From contig DXFE01000122.1 of assembly GCA_019114585.1 (NCBI GenBank), forward strand, positions 1-5,072: 5,072 nt of DNA, written 5' to 3'. Below are positions 1-5,072 of this stretch, in pieces. Both the position numbers and the translations under genes were made by a program. The notes under the pieces were generated by a model. It ran no database searches. It saw only the letters and a list, made by a program, of their open reading frames with translations, and was not told the DNA's origin. The stretch is from Gemmiger_A avium. Its GTDB lineage: Bacteria > Bacillota > Clostridia > Oscillospirales > Ruminococcaceae. Within the stretch, counting starts at the first letter, position 1, and the number at the start of each line of letters is the position of its first letter.

Positions 1-915
1 GCACAGATGGACGGCGCTATCCTGGTCGTGTCTGCCGCTGACGGCCCCATGCCCCAGACCCGTGAGCACATCCTGCTGAGCCGCCAGGTAGGCGTGCCCT
101 ACATCGTTGTGTTCATGAACAAGGTGGACCAGGTTGACGATCCCGAGCTGCTGGATCTGGTCGAGATGGAGATCCGTGATCTGCTGACCGAGTACGACTT
201 CCCCGGCGACGACACCCCGATCATCAAGGGTTCCGCTCTGAAGGTTCTGGAGAGCAACTCCACCGACATCAACGCTCCCGAGTACGCCTGCATCCTGGAG
301 CTGATGGACGCTGTTGACAGCTACATCCCCACCCCGGATCGTATGGCTGACCAGCCGTTCCTGATGCCCGTTGAGGACGTGTTCACCATCACCGGCCGCG
401 GCACCGTGGCTACCGGTCGTGTGGAGCGCGGCACCATCAAGGTTGGCGAGGAAGTTGAGATCGTTGGCCTGAAGGACGAGAAGATGAAGACCACCGTTAC
501 CGGTCTGGAGATGTTCCGCAAGCTGCTGGACTTCGCTCAGGCTGGCGACAACGTGGGCGCCCTGCTGCGTGGTGTGCAGCGTTCTGATATCGAGCGTGGC
601 CAGGTTCTGTCCAAGCCCGGTACCATTCATCCCCACACCAAGTTCTCCGGCCAGGTCTATATCCTGAAGAAGGAAGAAGGCGGCCGTCACACCCCGTTCT
701 TCAACAACTACCGTCCTCAGTTCTACTTCCGTACCACCGACGTGACCGGCGTCATCACTCTGCCCGAAGGCACTGAGATGTGCATGCCCGGCGATAACGT
801 CAGCATGGACGTTGAGCTGATCACCCCGATCGCTATCGAGGAAGGCCTGCGTTTCGCTATCCGTGAGGGTGGCCGTACCGTTGGCTCCGGCGTTGTTACC
901 AAGATCAACGAGTAA
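1..915 (+). CDS. tuf: Elongation factor Tu, 5' end cut off by the window
   Basis: EF-Tu is the cytoplasmic GTPase that carries aminoacyl-tRNA to the ribosome. The reading frame is already open at base 1 (Ala-Gln before the first visible Met), so the true start lies upstream. By comparison with E. coli EF-Tu, which I recall well, base 1 falls near residue 96, so the P-loop and the DCPGH motif are missing from view. Visible are the guanine-specificity motif NKVD (118-129), the SAL motif (232-240), domain II from about base 358 (VEDVFTITGRGT, then TGRVERG) and domain III from about base 640 (GGRHTPFF, PQFYFRTTDVTG, LRFAIREGGRTVGSG). Codon choice is strongly biased (CTG, GTT, CGT), as expected for a highly expressed gene. 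The G domain carries about five extra residues after the SALK segment compared with E. coli. It ends in TAA and is followed at once by a terminator. Upstream genes, often fusA, cannot be seen. Confidence 0.98.
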   Translation, partial: AQMDGAILVVSAADGPMPQTREHILLSRQVGVPYIVVFMNKVDQVDDPELLDLVEMEIRDLLTEYDFPGDDTPIIKGSALKVLESNSTDINAPEYACILELMDAVDSYIPTPDRMADQPFLMPVEDVFTITGRGTVATGRVERGTIKVGEEVEIVGLKDEKMKTTVTGLEMFRKLLDFAQAGDNVGALLRGVQRSDIERGQVLSKPGTIHPHTKFSGQVYILKKEEGGRHTPFFNNYRPQFYFRTTDVTGVITLPEGTEMCMPGDNVSMDVELITPIAIEEGLRFAIREGGRTVGSGVVTKINE

Positions 916-937
916 TCGTTATCTGCATCGCTTTTTT

Positions 938-966
938 GGCCCCTGCCAGTTTGGCAGGGGCCTTTT
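938..966 (+). terminator. Intrinsic terminator of tuf
   Basis: A perfect 10-bp stem (GGCCCCTGCC at 938-947 with GGCAGGGGCC at 953-962) closes a five-base loop and is followed by TTTT. It begins 22 bases after the tuf stop codon. A T6 run lies just before the stem on the plus strand; on the minus strand this becomes A6, so the signal works mainly in the tuf direction. Confidence 0.93.
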
Positions 967-1005
967 CGCATATGCCGGGCAGCCTGGCATTTGGTGCAGC
1001 GCCCC

Positions 1006-1034
1006 TTTTTATCCAGAGGCGATTGTGGTACAAT
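1006..1034 (+). promoter_or_regulatory. Extended -10 promoter of the Hpt/HD-GYP operon
   Basis: A -10 box TACAAT (1029-1034) is preceded by TGG at 1026-1028, giving the TGn extended -10 form. With a 17-base spacer the -35 position reads TTTTTA (1006-1011), a poor match, so recognition probably rests on the extended -10. Transcription would begin near 1041, at the foot of a predicted leader hairpin. The site lies between the tuf terminator and the next gene, as expected for a fresh transcription unit. Confidence 0.7.
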
Positions 1035-1040
1035 AGACAG

Positions 1041-1077
1041 GGTACAACGCGGATGGACCGCCGCGAATTTGTGTACC
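1041..1077 (+). other. Predicted 5' leader stem-loop ahead of the Hpt gene
   Basis: Two stacked helices can form in the untranslated leader: GGTACA (1041-1046) with TGTACC (1072-1077), and CGCGG (1048-1052) with CCGCG (1061-1065), around an eight-base loop and an asymmetric internal loop. The structure starts at the predicted transcription start and ends five bases before the ribosome binding site AGGAAAG (1082-1088). It might protect the 5' end of the mRNA or affect translation; no known riboswitch or leader class was recognised. Pairing was worked out by hand, without energy calculation. Confidence 0.4.
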
Positions 1078-1094
1078 GGTGAGGAAAGTGACCT

Positions 1095-1448
1095 ATGGAA
1101 ATACAACAAATCTGCAGCCTGCTGGAGATTGACTGGCAGGCATGCGTGTCCCGGTTCAGCGGCAACGAGGGGCTGTACCGGCGTTTTCTGTTCCGCTTTG
1201 CCCAGGATGAGACCTGGGAACAGCTGGTCCGGGCCTGGGAACAGCAGGACATTCCCGGTGTGGAGCGGGGGGCGCACACCCTGAAAGGCATTGCCGCCAA
1301 TCTGGGCCTTGCCCGCCTGCAGGCCGACAGCGCTGCGGTTGTGGACGCTGTCCGTGCCGGCCGCACGGAGGAACTGCCCGCGCTGATGGAGCAGCTGACC
1401 GCCAGCTGCCGCCTTGCCCGTGAGATCCTGTCCCAGCCGGTGGACTAA
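1095..1448 (+). CDS. Hpt-domain histidine phosphotransfer protein
   Basis: A 117-residue single-domain protein. The motif HTLKG at residues 61-65, followed by IAANLGL, is the classic phosphorylation site of Hpt domains, with His61 as the expected phospho-acceptor. The rest is compatible with an all-alpha four-helix bundle: a helix near 24-50 rich in aromatic and charged residues (RRFLFRFAQDETWEQL), the active-site helix, then two helices at about 73-112. There is no signal peptide or membrane segment, so it should be cytosolic. Hpt proteins move phosphate between receiver domains in multistep phosphorelays. The start at ATG 1095 is supported by AGGAAAG at 1082-1088, six bases upstream. The next gene, 11 bases downstream, encodes a receiver/HD-GYP protein that is the obvious partner. 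No histidine kinase is adjacent. Family identity is firm; the phosphorelay partners are inferred. Confidence 0.92.
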   Translation: MEIQQICSLLEIDWQACVSRFSGNEGLYRRFLFRFAQDETWEQLVRAWEQQDIPGVERGAHTLKGIAANLGLARLQADSAAVVDAVRAGRTEELPALMEQLTASCRLAREILSQPVD

Positions 1449-1459
1449 GGGGGCGCGGT

Positions 1460-2539
1460 ATGCAGAGCGAACAATGTGTTGAAACTGCCGCCCGCCGGGA
1501 TACCATCCTTGTGGTGGATGACGTGGAGCTGAATCGCGTCATTCTCAGCGAGGCGTTCCGGGAGGGCTATCGTCTTCTGGAAGCGGAAAACGGCCGCCAG
1601 GCGCTGGATCTGGTGCTGGCTGAGCCGGACCGGATCTGCGCCATCCTGCTGGATGTGGTGATGCCGGTAATGGATGGATTTGCCTTTCTGGAAGAGATGC
1701 GGGCCCGGGACCTGCTGGCCCGTATTCCGGTTTTCCTGATCACAGCGGACTCTTCGGAGAGTAATATGCGCCGCGGCTACGACCTGGGCGCCGTGGATAT
1801 CATCGGCAAACCGGTGCTGCCCTATTTTGTGCGCCGCCGGGTTGAGAGCGTGGTGGAACTTTACCGGGCCCGGGAACAGCTGGGCCGCCGGGTGGAACAG
1901 CAGGCCGAAGAGATTCAGCAGCTGGGCCAGTCCATCATCGAAAGTCTGGCCACCGCCATTGAGTTCCGCAGCGGAGAGTCCGGCGAACATGTGCGCCGGA
2001 TCAGTGCTCTGACCACCTGGATGCTGGAAGAGCTGCGCGCCTGCGGCTATCCGGGCTGCAATTTCACCGATGAGCAGATCAGCCAGATCGCCACCGCTTC
2101 CATCCTGCATGACGTGGGCAAGATCGCGGTGCCGGATCAGGTGCTGAACAAGCCCGGCCGCCTTACCGCCGAGGAATTTGAACTGATGAAGATCCATACC
2201 GTGCGCGGCTGTGAACTGCTGGAGCAGATTCCGCAGTACCATTCCAATCCGCTGTTCCGGTACGCCTATGATATCTGCCGCCACCACCATGAACGGGTGG
2301 ATGGCCGCGGCTATCCGGACGGCCTGAAAGGGGAGGAGCTGTCCATCTGGTCGCAGGTGGTGGCGCTGGCCGATGTGTACGACGCACTCACCAATAAGCG
2401 GGTCTATAAACCGGCCTTTACCCATGAGAAAGCCATGGAGATGATCCGTACCGGCCAGTGCGGCCAGTTCCAGCCTGCGCTGGTGGACGCGCTTGCCCAG
2501 GGACTGGAGCATCATGCCCGCATCCCGGAAACCAACTGA
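1460..2539 (+). CDS. Response regulator with HD-GYP cyclic di-GMP phosphodiesterase domain (RpfG-like)
   Basis: A 359-residue cytosolic protein with a receiver domain, a helical linker and an HD-GYP domain. The receiver (about 14-120) has the acidic pair Asp20-Asp21, phospho-acceptor Asp65 in LLDVVMP, Thr95 and Lys117 in the KP motif, so all switch residues are present. Residues about 124-160 are charged and Gln-rich, like a coiled signalling helix. The HD-GYP domain (about 160-350) keeps His176, the His216-Asp217 pair with Lys220 (HDVGK), His245, HHE at 275-277, DGRGYP at 280-285 and DVYDALT at 304-310. These are the metal-binding and signature residues of enzymes that hydrolyse cyclic di-GMP to pGpG or GMP, so activity is predicted. 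The ribosome binding site AAGGGGG (1447-1453) overlaps the TAA of the Hpt gene, suggesting coupled expression. The architecture matches RpfG, but the kinase RpfC is not encoded here. The product could also act on other cyclic dinucleotides. Confidence 0.94.
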   Translation: MQSEQCVETAARRDTILVVDDVELNRVILSEAFREGYRLLEAENGRQALDLVLAEPDRICAILLDVVMPVMDGFAFLEEMRARDLLARIPVFLITADSSESNMRRGYDLGAVDIIGKPVLPYFVRRRVESVVELYRAREQLGRRVEQQAEEIQQLGQSIIESLATAIEFRSGESGEHVRRISALTTWMLEELRACGYPGCNFTDEQISQIATASILHDVGKIAVPDQVLNKPGRLTAEEFELMKIHTVRGCELLEQIPQYHSNPLFRYAYDICRHHHERVDGRGYPDGLKGEELSIWSQVVALADVYDALTNKRVYKPAFTHEKAMEMIRTGQCGQFQPALVDALAQGLEHHARIPETN

Positions 2540-2542
2540 ACA

Positions 2543-2590
2543 CCAGCGGCCTGCCGGCTCTGTGCCGGATGGGCCGCTGGCTCTTTTTTT
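2543..2590 (+). terminator. Intrinsic terminator of the Hpt/HD-GYP operon
   Basis: The outer stem CCAGCGGCC (2543-2551) pairs with GGCCGCTGG (2572-2580). The inner helix CCGGC (2554-2558) pairs with GCCGG (2564-2568) over a five-base loop. A T7 run (2584-2590) follows. It lies three bases after the HD-GYP stop codon. Confidence 0.93.
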
Positions 2591-2634
2591 GCCGGACTTT
2601 TTACAAAAAAGTGCAGGATTCCGCGGTTTTCCGC

Positions 2635-2663
2635 TTTTCAGGACTGGTTAAATGTGCTATACT
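2635..2663 (+). promoter_or_regulatory. Promoter of guaA
   Basis: A -10 box TATACT (2658-2663) is preceded by TGC (2655-2657), an extended -10. TTTTCA (2635-2640) lies 17 bases upstream and matches the -35 consensus at four of six positions. The leader from about 2670 to the start codon is only some 56 bases. It is too short for a purine riboswitch aptamer plus expression platform, and no such fold was found. Confidence 0.75.
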
Positions 2664-2710
2664 ATGGCATACGAATTTGTAAGTCTGCACAAAACAGAGT
2701 CATACAATAA

Positions 2711-2717
2711 AAGGAGG
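2711..2717 (+). promoter_or_regulatory. Ribosome binding site fixing a TTG start for guaA
   Basis: AAGGAGG lies eight bases before TTG at 2726. The first Met codon in the frame (Met75) is far inside the amidotransferase domain, and the residues just after the TTG (QQRETIIVLDFGGQY) are the conserved beginning of GMP synthases, so TTG is the start. AAAGG (2710-2714) can also pair with CCTTT (2723-2727) to make a small hairpin covering both signals. Confidence 0.85.
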
Positions 2718-2725
2718 CACCACCT

Positions 2726-4273
2726 TTGCAGCAGAGAGAAACCATTATCGTGCTGGACTTCGGCGGCCAGTATAACCAGCTGATCGCCCGCCGTGTCCGG
2801 GAGTGCGGCGTATACTGCGAGATCTACTCCTATCGTACCCCGCTGGAGACCATCCGGGCCAAGAACCCCCGGGGCATCATCCTGACCGGCGGCCCCAACA
2901 GCGTCTACGATCCTGCTTCCGCCACCTGCACCGCCGATCTGTTTGCCATGGATGTGCCGGTGCTGGGCATCTGCTACGGCAGCCAGCTGATGATGCATCT
3001 GCTGGGCGGCCGCGTAGAGCGCGCCCCCGAGCGGGAATACGGCAAGACCGAAGTGTATGTGGATACCGAATCCCTGCTGTTCCAGGAGGTCAATCCCACC
3101 ACCATCTGCTGGATGAGCCATAACGACTATATCTCCCAGGCGGCGCCCGGCTTCAAGGTGATTGCCCATACCGACCACTGCCCGGTGGCGGCGGTGGAAG
3201 CCCCGGACAAGGGCCTGTACGCCGTGCAGTTCCATCCGGAAGTGCTGCATACCCAGCAGGGCAGCCTGATGCTGTCCAACTTTGTGTACAAGGTCTGCGG
3301 CTGTGCCGGCGACTGGAAGATGGACAGCTTTGTGGAGCAGTCCATCCAGAACATCCGCGCCAAGGTAGGCGACGGCAAGGTGCTGTGCGCGCTGTCCGGC
3401 GGCGTGGATTCCAGCGTGGCGGCGGTTATGCTGGCCAAGGCGGTGGGCCGTCAGCTCACCTGCGTGTTTGTGGATCACGGCCTGCTGCGCAAGGATGAGG
3501 GCGACCAGGTGGAGGCCGTTTTCGGCCCCGAAGGTCCCTACGATCTGAACTTTATCCGGGTCAATGCCCAGCAGCGCTTCTACGATAAGCTGGCCGGCCA
3601 GGACGACCCCGAGACCAAGCGCAAGATCATTGGCGAGGAGTTCATCCGCGTCTTTGAGGAAGAAGCCAAGAAGATCGGCCGGGTGGACTACCTGGTGCAG
3701 GGCACCATCTACCCGGACGTGGTGGAAAGCGGTCTGGGCGGCGAAAGCGCCGTGATCAAGAGCCACCACAATGTGGGCGGCCTGCCCGACTACGTGGACT
3801 TCAAGGAGATCATCGAGCCGCTGCGCGACCTGTTCAAGGACGAGGTTCGCGCCGCGGGCCGTGAGCTGGGCCTGCCCGAGGCTCTGGTAGCCCGTCAGCC
3901 CTTCCCGGGCCCGGGCCTGGCGGTGCGGATCATCGGCGCCGTCACCCCGGAGAAGGTCCGCATGGTGCAGGAGGCCGACGCCATCTTCCGGGAGGAGATG
4001 GCCAACTTTGGCCTGGCCAATGCCGCCAGCCAGTATTTTGCCGCCCTGACCAATATGCGCAGCGTGGGCGTTATGGGTGACGAGCGCACCTACGACTACG
4101 CCGTGGCCCTGCGTGCGGTCTCTACCAGCGATTTCATGACCGCCGAGAGCGTCCAGCTTCCCTGGGAACTGCTGGGCAAGGTCACCAGCCGCATCGTAAA
4201 CGAGGTTCCCCACGTGAACCGCGTCCTCTACGACTGCACCGGCAAGCCCCCGGCAACCATCGAGTTTGAATAA
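2726..4273 (+). CDS. guaA: GMP synthase (glutamine-hydrolysing)
   Basis: This enzyme converts XMP to GMP using ATP and ammonia from glutamine, the last step of de novo guanine nucleotide synthesis, in the cytoplasm. The 515-residue length is normal for the family. The N-terminal class I glutamine amidotransferase domain (about 6-190) has GGP at 55-57, nucleophile Cys83 in GICYGSQ, and His170 and Glu172 in VQFHPEV, so the catalytic triad is complete. The ATP-pyrophosphatase domain begins near residue 200 and has the SGGVDS P-loop at 224-229. It continues with the conserved QGTIYPDVVESG and KSHHNVGG stretches. The C-terminal dimerisation and XMP-binding part has RQPFPGPGLAVR from residue 390 and the usual ending CTGKPPATIEFE. 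No frameshift or missing residue was seen. It is transcribed alone from its own promoter. Nothing in the leader shows purine control. Its 3' end borders a compositional change. Confidence 0.98.
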   Translation: MQQRETIIVLDFGGQYNQLIARRVRECGVYCEIYSYRTPLETIRAKNPRGIILTGGPNSVYDPASATCTADLFAMDVPVLGICYGSQLMMHLLGGRVERAPEREYGKTEVYVDTESLLFQEVNPTTICWMSHNDYISQAAPGFKVIAHTDHCPVAAVEAPDKGLYAVQFHPEVLHTQQGSLMLSNFVYKVCGCAGDWKMDSFVEQSIQNIRAKVGDGKVLCALSGGVDSSVAAVMLAKAVGRQLTCVFVDHGLLRKDEGDQVEAVFGPEGPYDLNFIRVNAQQRFYDKLAGQDDPETKRKIIGEEFIRVFEEEAKKIGRVDYLVQGTIYPDVVESGLGGESAVIKSHHNVGGLPDYVDFKEIIEPLRDLFKDEVRAAGRELGLPEALVARQPFPGPGLAVRIIGAVTPEKVRMVQEADAIFREEMANFGLANAASQYFAALTNMRSVGVMGDERTYDYAVALRAVSTSDFMTAESVQLPWELLGKVTSRIVNEVPHVNRVLYDCTGKPPATIEFE

Positions 4274-4440
4274 GCAAAAAGTGGATATGAGGGCCCGCAA
4301 AGGCGCATAAACACTGGGCTTTTGATTTTCAAATTCCCCATTTGATAGCAGATTGATAGCACTCGTCGAATCCATACTTGCTGATTTTTTGGCAGGTAAC
4401 GGGCGGTTTGCAGGTGCAGATTAAAAACTTATCCAAGAGA
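4274..4440. other. A+T-richer intergenic spacer after guaA, no gene recognised
   Basis: G+C drops here: bases 4321-4380 are about 37% by hand count, while sampled stretches of guaA exceed 60%. A weak hairpin, GCCC (4293-4296) with GGGC (4316-4319) followed by TTTT, might end some guaA transcripts. A 9-base direct repeat sits at 4342-4361. No open frame with a start and ribosome binding site is convincing on either strand. The position directly behind guaA and the change in base composition make this a candidate edge of an acquired segment, which is inference. Confidence 0.5.
4342..4361. repeat. Tandem direct repeat TTGATAGCA, two copies 11 bases apart
   Basis: TTGATAGCA occurs at 4342-4350 and again at 4353-4361, separated by GA. 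The period is 11 bases, about one helical turn, so a protein could bind both copies on the same DNA face. The core ATAGCAGA of the first copy (4345-4352) recurs at 5053-5060 in the XRE promoter region. Short direct repeats like this resemble arm-type integrase sites or regulator sites; neither role is shown. Confidence 0.6.
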
Positions 4441-4482
4441 AAAGGTCTAACCGATTTTTGCAAGTCGGTTAGACCTTTTTTT
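4441..4482. terminator. Bidirectional intrinsic terminator between guaA and the XRE gene
   Basis: AAAGGTCTAACCGA (4441-4454) pairs perfectly with TCGGTTAGACCTTT (4465-4478) over a ten-base loop. On the plus strand the stem runs into a T7 tract (4476-4482). On the minus strand it is followed by TTTTCTCTT. The minus-strand stop codon (4481-4483) lies at the foot of the stem, so it is chiefly the terminator of the XRE gene while also blocking read-through from guaA. Confidence 0.9.
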
Positions 4483-5014
4483 ATTTTCCTTTCTTGTCCT
4501 TGTTCAGTTCCTCTACCAGCATATCGCTGAGGCCCTGAGAAGGGATAACCTTATGCCAATGGCCTGTGGTATCAAACTCCGGGTAGCGGTAACGCCAGCG
4601 GTCGTAGTCCTCTTTGCTGATCTCCCCCGATTTCAGCTTGGCCGCCTGTTCTCCCCAGGCGCAGAGCATCTCATGGAACCGGGCCGCTTCTTTTCCCTGG
4701 AACACATCCACCCGAAGATGTACTTCTCCATCACACTCGCAGATTTTCAGTCCGTAGCGATCCTCAAGCGTGAACAGCGTGTGCATAAGACCCACATAGG
4801 AGTCGATGTCTGGCACAGCCAGGGCATGAGGAGAAACATCCAATATCTGTGCCAGCGTAGCAGTCAGGTCTGCTTTGGGCGTCCGCGACCCGTTCTCGTA
4901 TTGAGCAAGGCGCACATCGGCGGACTTCTCCGGGAAGCCCAGCGCCATACCAAGATATTTCTGTGTCATGCCCCGCAGAGTGCGGAAAAAGTGAATGCGT
5001 TCTCCAATCGCCAT
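4481..5014 (-). CDS. XRE-family helix-turn-helix transcriptional regulator
   Basis: A 177-residue DNA-binding protein. Residues about 5-67 form an XRE/Cro-type helix-turn-helix: RIHFFRTLRGMTQKYLG, then ALGFPEKSADVRLAQYENGSRTP and LTATLAQILDVSPHAL. The loop before the recognition helix is some four residues longer than in typical XRE domains. The C-terminal half (70-177) is acidic and aromatic, with WRYRYPEF at 140-147 and a Lys-rich end (DKKGK); I cannot assign its function. From memory, similar proteins beginning MAIGERIHFFR are frequent in clostridial integrative elements. The start is set at ATG 5014 because GGAG (5024-5027) sits nine bases upstream. A longer frame from TTG 5029 would overlap that ribosome binding site. 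The gene converges on guaA, is less G+C-rich than guaA, and is likely autoregulated through its own promoter, though that is inference. Confidence 0.88.
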   Translation of the reverse strand: MAIGERIHFFRTLRGMTQKYLGMALGFPEKSADVRLAQYENGSRTPKADLTATLAQILDVSPHALAVPDIDSYVGLMHTLFTLEDRYGLKICECDGEVHLRVDVFQGKEAARFHEMLCAWGEQAAKLKSGEISKEDYDRWRYRYPEFDTTGHWHKVIPSQGLSDMLVEELNKDKKGK

Positions 5015-5044
5015 AACGGCCAACTCCAATCTGGATTCTTGATA

Positions 5045-5053
5045 ATTTTAGCA
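5045..5053 (-). promoter_or_regulatory. Probable extended -10 promoter of the XRE gene
   Basis: On the minus strand TAAAAT (5050 to 5045) is preceded by TGC (5053 to 5051), an extended -10. Transcription would start near 5038, some 24 bases before the ATG. The -35 position falls at the window edge and cannot be judged. An interrupted inverted repeat, AGCAT (5050-5054) and ATGCT (5062-5066) on the plus strand, overlaps the -10 and could be an operator. Confidence 0.5.
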
Positions 5054-5072
5054 TAGCAGAAATGCTTAGGAC

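Noticed and set aside
1445..2515. A 356-codon open frame on the minus strand opposite the HD-GYP gene
   Set aside because: It mirrors a gene with all catalytic motifs intact, shows the same antisense composition, and has no recognisable domain.
2664..2725. Purine riboswitch ahead of guaA
   Set aside because: The leader is only about 56 bases and shows no three-way-junction pairing or long terminator/antiterminator pair.
4293..4323. Dedicated guaA terminator
   Set aside because: The stem is only four base pairs with a 19-base loop and four T residues, so it was noted in the spacer but not called as a terminator.
2657..4375. A 572-codon open frame on the minus strand opposite guaA
   Set aside because: It is antisense to a complete, motif-rich guaA and its translation is dominated by the His, Ala, Gly, Leu and Gln bias typical of antisense frames in G+C-rich genes. 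No domain was recognised.
4329..4480. A minus-strand frame that stays open past the XRE stop and ends at a TGA at 4329-4331, reading like a Cys-rich gene tail
   Set aside because: It has no supported start, runs through the terminator hairpin, and is in a different frame from the XRE gene. A decayed gene end is possible but cannot be supported.
5015..5029. Upstream TTG at 5029 as start of the XRE protein
   Set aside because: The TTG overlaps the GGAG that serves the ATG at 5014, and the ATG product begins at the sequence expected for the family.
4553..5056. A 167-codon plus-strand open frame opposite the XRE gene
   Set aside because: The opposite strand encodes a clear helix-turn-helix protein with a ribosome binding site and a terminator at its stop codon; this frame shows no motif.

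Overview
The window looks like chromosome of a Gram-positive Clostridia relative, plausibly a gut Oscillospiraceae/Ruminococcaceae-type organism. The basis is G+C-rich but Firmicutes-like genes, strong AGGAGG-type ribosome binding sites, a TTG start on guaA, EF-Tu and GMP synthase of bacterial type, and an XRE regulator of a kind I associate with clostridial mobile elements. The taxonomic call is inference; no rRNA gene or other marker is present.

Layout. At 1-915 is the 3' three quarters of tuf (EF-Tu), closed by a strong hairpin terminator. A new extended -10 promoter near 1026-1034 then drives a two-gene signalling operon: a small Hpt phosphotransfer protein (1095-1448) and, 11 bases later, a receiver/HD-GYP response regulator (1460-2539). 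This unit ends in its own terminator at 2543-2590. A further promoter at 2635-2663 drives guaA (2726-4273), complete and apparently intact. Beyond guaA the composition changes. A 207-base, A+T-richer spacer holds a direct repeat (TTGATAGCA twice, 11 bases apart) and a hairpin that can terminate transcription from both sides. The last gene, on the minus strand (4481-5014), is a 177-residue XRE-family regulator with its own promoter and a possible operator at the window edge.

How the parts relate. tuf and guaA are unrelated housekeeping genes for translation elongation and GMP synthesis. The Hpt and HD-GYP pair is a phosphorelay output module predicted to lower cyclic di-GMP; its histidine kinase is not here. 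The XRE gene and the spacer look like the start of an accessory segment next to the 3' end of guaA, a position known as an integration site in bacteria, but no integrase is visible. Nothing in the window is clearly a new system. The points most worth checking are the kinase-less Hpt/HD-GYP operon with its structured leader, and the possible integration boundary after guaA.
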